This document shows positions 36,466-37,476 of a stretch of 37,476 bases of DNA, in pieces. A model generated the notes under the pieces. It was not told where the DNA came from and made no database searches. It saw nothing but the letters and a program-made list of their open reading frames with translations. The position numbers were made by a program, and so were the translations under genes. The stretch is from an uncultured Coriobacteriaceae bacterium (GTDB lineage: Bacteria; Actinomycetota; Coriobacteriia; Coriobacteriales; Eggerthellaceae), in assembly GCA_900550055.1 (NCBI GenBank), contig URQU01000016.1, positions 1 to 37,476 of the forward strand, read 5' to 3'. Position 1 is the first letter of the stretch. Every line of letters begins with the position of its first letter.

Positions 36466-36494
36466 TTGCCACAACGCCCACTATCCCGTAATAT
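36466..36494 (+). promoter_or_regulatory. Distal promoter of the tRNA-tuf operon
   Basis: TTGCCA (36466-36471), 17-nt spacer, TAATAT (36489-36494). A tracts immediately upstream resemble an UP element, as at strong stable-RNA promoters. Confidence 0.7.
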
Positions 36495-36499
36495 ACTTC

Positions 36500-36637
36500 C
36501 TCGCTTGCGGAGCTCACGACAGCGAGCTTCGAAGTGGAACGCCTGCTGGAAAGCCAAAAGGCCAACAGCAACGGGTAAACGAGGATTCAAAGCTTTGTGA
36601 AGGTTTGAAGAGGATACACCCGGGGCCGTGTAAAGGG
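36500..36637 (+). other. Structured leader between two promoters
   Basis: No gene fits. RNA from the distal promoter would contain a stem CTCGCT / AGCGAG (about 36500-36527), a nested hairpin GCTG-GCC-AAAA-GGC-CAGC (36545-36569), a palindrome CAAAGCTTTG (36589-36598), and TACAC / GTGTA (36615-36632). It lacks a T tract, so it would read on into the tRNAs. It could be a leader, an antitermination site or an unknown RNA; no known RNA family was recognised. Confidence 0.4.
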
Positions 36638-36666
36638 TTGACACGGTTTCTCAGCTAGCGTATGAT
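36638..36666 (+). promoter_or_regulatory. Proximal promoter of the tRNA-tuf operon
   Basis: TTGACA (36638-36643), 17-nt spacer, TATGAT (36661-36666): the best consensus match in the window, 81 nt before tRNA-Tyr. Confidence 0.85.
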
Positions 36667-36747
36667 TCCACTGCTCGCGCGTTCGGGTTCTCACCGATCC
36701 GCAAGCAGGCAGCTTGATAAATGCACATGAATTAAGCAGCGAAACAT

Positions 36748-36832
36748 GGGCGTGTGCCCGAGTGGTTAAAGGGGACGGGCTGTAAACCCGTTGACTCTGT
36801 CTACCTAGGTTCGAATCCTAGCGCGCCCACCA
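36748..36832 (+). tRNA. tRNA-Tyr (anticodon GTA)
   Basis: Eighty-five nt with encoded CCA. Acceptor GGGCGTG / CGCGCCC, anticodon stem ACGGG / CCCGT around CTGTAAA, anticodon GTA, a long variable arm as expected for bacterial tRNA-Tyr, and T-loop TTCGAAT. First gene of the tRNA-tuf unit. Confidence 0.97.
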
Positions 36833-36838
36833 TCTTTC

Positions 36839-36914
<76 letters not shown>

Positions 36915-36921
36915 GCTTTTT

Positions 36922-36998
36922 GGCGGTGTAGCTCAGTTGGTTAGAGCACACGGTTCATACCCGTGGCGTCACTGGTTCGAATCCAGTCACCGCTACCA
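36922..36998 (+). tRNA. tRNA-Met (anticodon CAT), elongator-like
   Basis: Seventy-seven nt with CCA. Acceptor GGCGGTG / CACCGCT gives a G1-U72 pair. Anticodon stem CACGG / CCGTG around TTCATAC, anticodon CAT. No C1-A72 mismatch or GGG/CCC anticodon stem, so not the initiator. A CAT tRNA could also be the tRNA-Ile that is modified to read ATA; position next to Thr and tuf favours Met. Confidence 0.9.
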
Positions 36999-37009
36999 AT
37001 ACTTACACT

Positions 37010-37037
37010 GCGCCCGATTTATCGGGCGCTTTATTTT
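37010..37037 (+). terminator. Terminator between tRNA-Met and tuf
   Basis: GCGCCCGA (37010-37017) pairs with TCGGGCGC (37022-37029), 4-nt loop, then TTTATTTT. It lies in front of tuf, so reading into tuf may be partial or regulated. Confidence 0.8.
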
Positions 37038-37079
37038 AGATTCGTTTCGCGAAAGCGATCCTTATAAGGAGGATGAAAC

Positions 37080-37476
37080 ATGGCTAAGGAGAAGTTCGAG
37101 CGTTCCAAGCCGCATGTTAACATCGGCACCATCGGTCACGTTGACCACGGTAAGACGACGCTGACTGCTGCTATTTCCAAGACGCTGTCTGAGAACGATG
37201 GCTCCCATGGCACCGCTCACGCTGACTTCACCGCCTTCGAGAACATCGACAAGGCTCCCGAGGAGCGCGAGCGTGGCATCACGATCTCCATTGCTCACAT
37301 TGAGTACGAGACTGATAAGCGTCACTATGCTCACGTTGACTGCCCTGGTCACGCTGACTACGTTAAGAACATGATCACCGGTGCTGCCCAGATGGACGGC
37401 GCTATCCTGGTTATCGCTGCTACCGACGGCCCCATGGCTCAGACCCGCGAGCACATCCTGCTCGCCCGTCAGGTCG
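37080..37476 (+). CDS. tuf: Elongation factor Tu, 3' end outside the window
   Basis: The first 132 residues of EF-Tu, the GTPase that carries aminoacyl-tRNA to the ribosome. G1 GHVDHGKTT (with H-V-D-H-G-K), the switch I region with RGITIS, and G3 DCPGHADYVKNM are present. RBS AAGGAGGA at 37066-37073. Begins MAKEKFERSKPHVNIGTIG. The rest of G domain, domains II and III lie beyond the edge. Three tRNA genes lie directly upstream, with a terminator hairpin between. Confidence 0.97.
   Translation, partial: MAKEKFERSKPHVNIGTIGHVDHGKTTLTAAISKTLSENDGSHGTAHADFTAFENIDKAPEERERGITISIAHIEYETDKRHYAHVDCPGHADYVKNMITGAAQMDGAILVIAATDGPMAQTREHILLARQV

Noticed and set aside
36222..36644. Possible 140-codon minus-strand gene before the tRNAs
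   Set aside because: No ribosome binding site or family look, and it crosses two plus-strand promoters and the structured leader.

Overview
The window looks like chromosomal core DNA of a high-GC, Gram-positive anaerobe, most likely a member of the Coriobacteriia (Eggerthella/Gordonibacter/Adlercreutzia group). This is inferred from several things together: strong G/C third-position bias, a MobB-MobA fusion, a Fe-S cluster protein of an anaerobic type, the MEP isoprenoid genes ispD and ispF, a Clp control region of Firmicutes style, and a short (about 114 nt) SRP RNA. There are no insertion sequences, prophage genes or CRISPR arrays.

Layout. (1) 3-5871: a TPR protein open at the left edge, then hisS and aspS. 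(2) 6069-9237: an RlmI-type rRNA methyltransferase, a TetR-family regulator, the SRP RNA gene (ffs) and a DedA membrane protein. (3) 9451-12873: the replication/repair cluster dnaX-ybaB-recR. (4) 13231-15878: a MobBA fusion for molybdenum cofactor maturation, then a protein with four [4Fe-4S] motifs. (5) 15966-19162: tRNA-Pro(CGG), tatA, greA, and a lysS whose product carries an extra C-terminal tRNA-binding domain. (6) 19421-20575: an AI-2E family permease on the minus strand, facing lysS across a shared terminator. (7) 20901-26595: clpC, ispD, ispF and cysS, in the same relative order as in Bacillus. (8) 26818-29309: a U32 family protein overlapping an MFS transporter. (9) 29405-31450: a TPP riboswitch with terminator controlling thiM, a thiamine-binding protein gene and thiE. 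(10) 31653-34745: a class I aminotransferase (minus) divergent from a sodium/proline-type symporter, over a shared promoter region with a palindrome. (11) 34963-36144: a Tat-exported NlpC/P60 cell-wall hydrolase. (12) 36466-37476: two tandem consensus promoters, a structured leader, tRNA-Tyr, tRNA-Thr, tRNA-Met, and the start of tuf (EF-Tu), cut by the right edge.

The most interesting signals are regulatory. The clpC upstream region has three heptads at a 10-bp period resembling the CtsR operator, followed by a near-perfect CIRCE element (HrcA operator), which implies dual heat-shock control. Several genes (hisS, aspS, ffs, ybaB) have a GC-rich inverted repeat lying where a -35 box would be, directly ahead of a good -10. 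The leader ahead of the tRNA-tuf operon has an A-tract-rich promoter and unexplained structured RNA. Protein-level oddities are the LysRS-Trbp111 fusion, a His/Asp-rich insert in MobB, a Cys-to-Asp change in the DnaX zinc site and an MvhD-like core in the Fe-S protein. Most features are ordinary housekeeping genes; I do not see a clear multi-gene novel system here.
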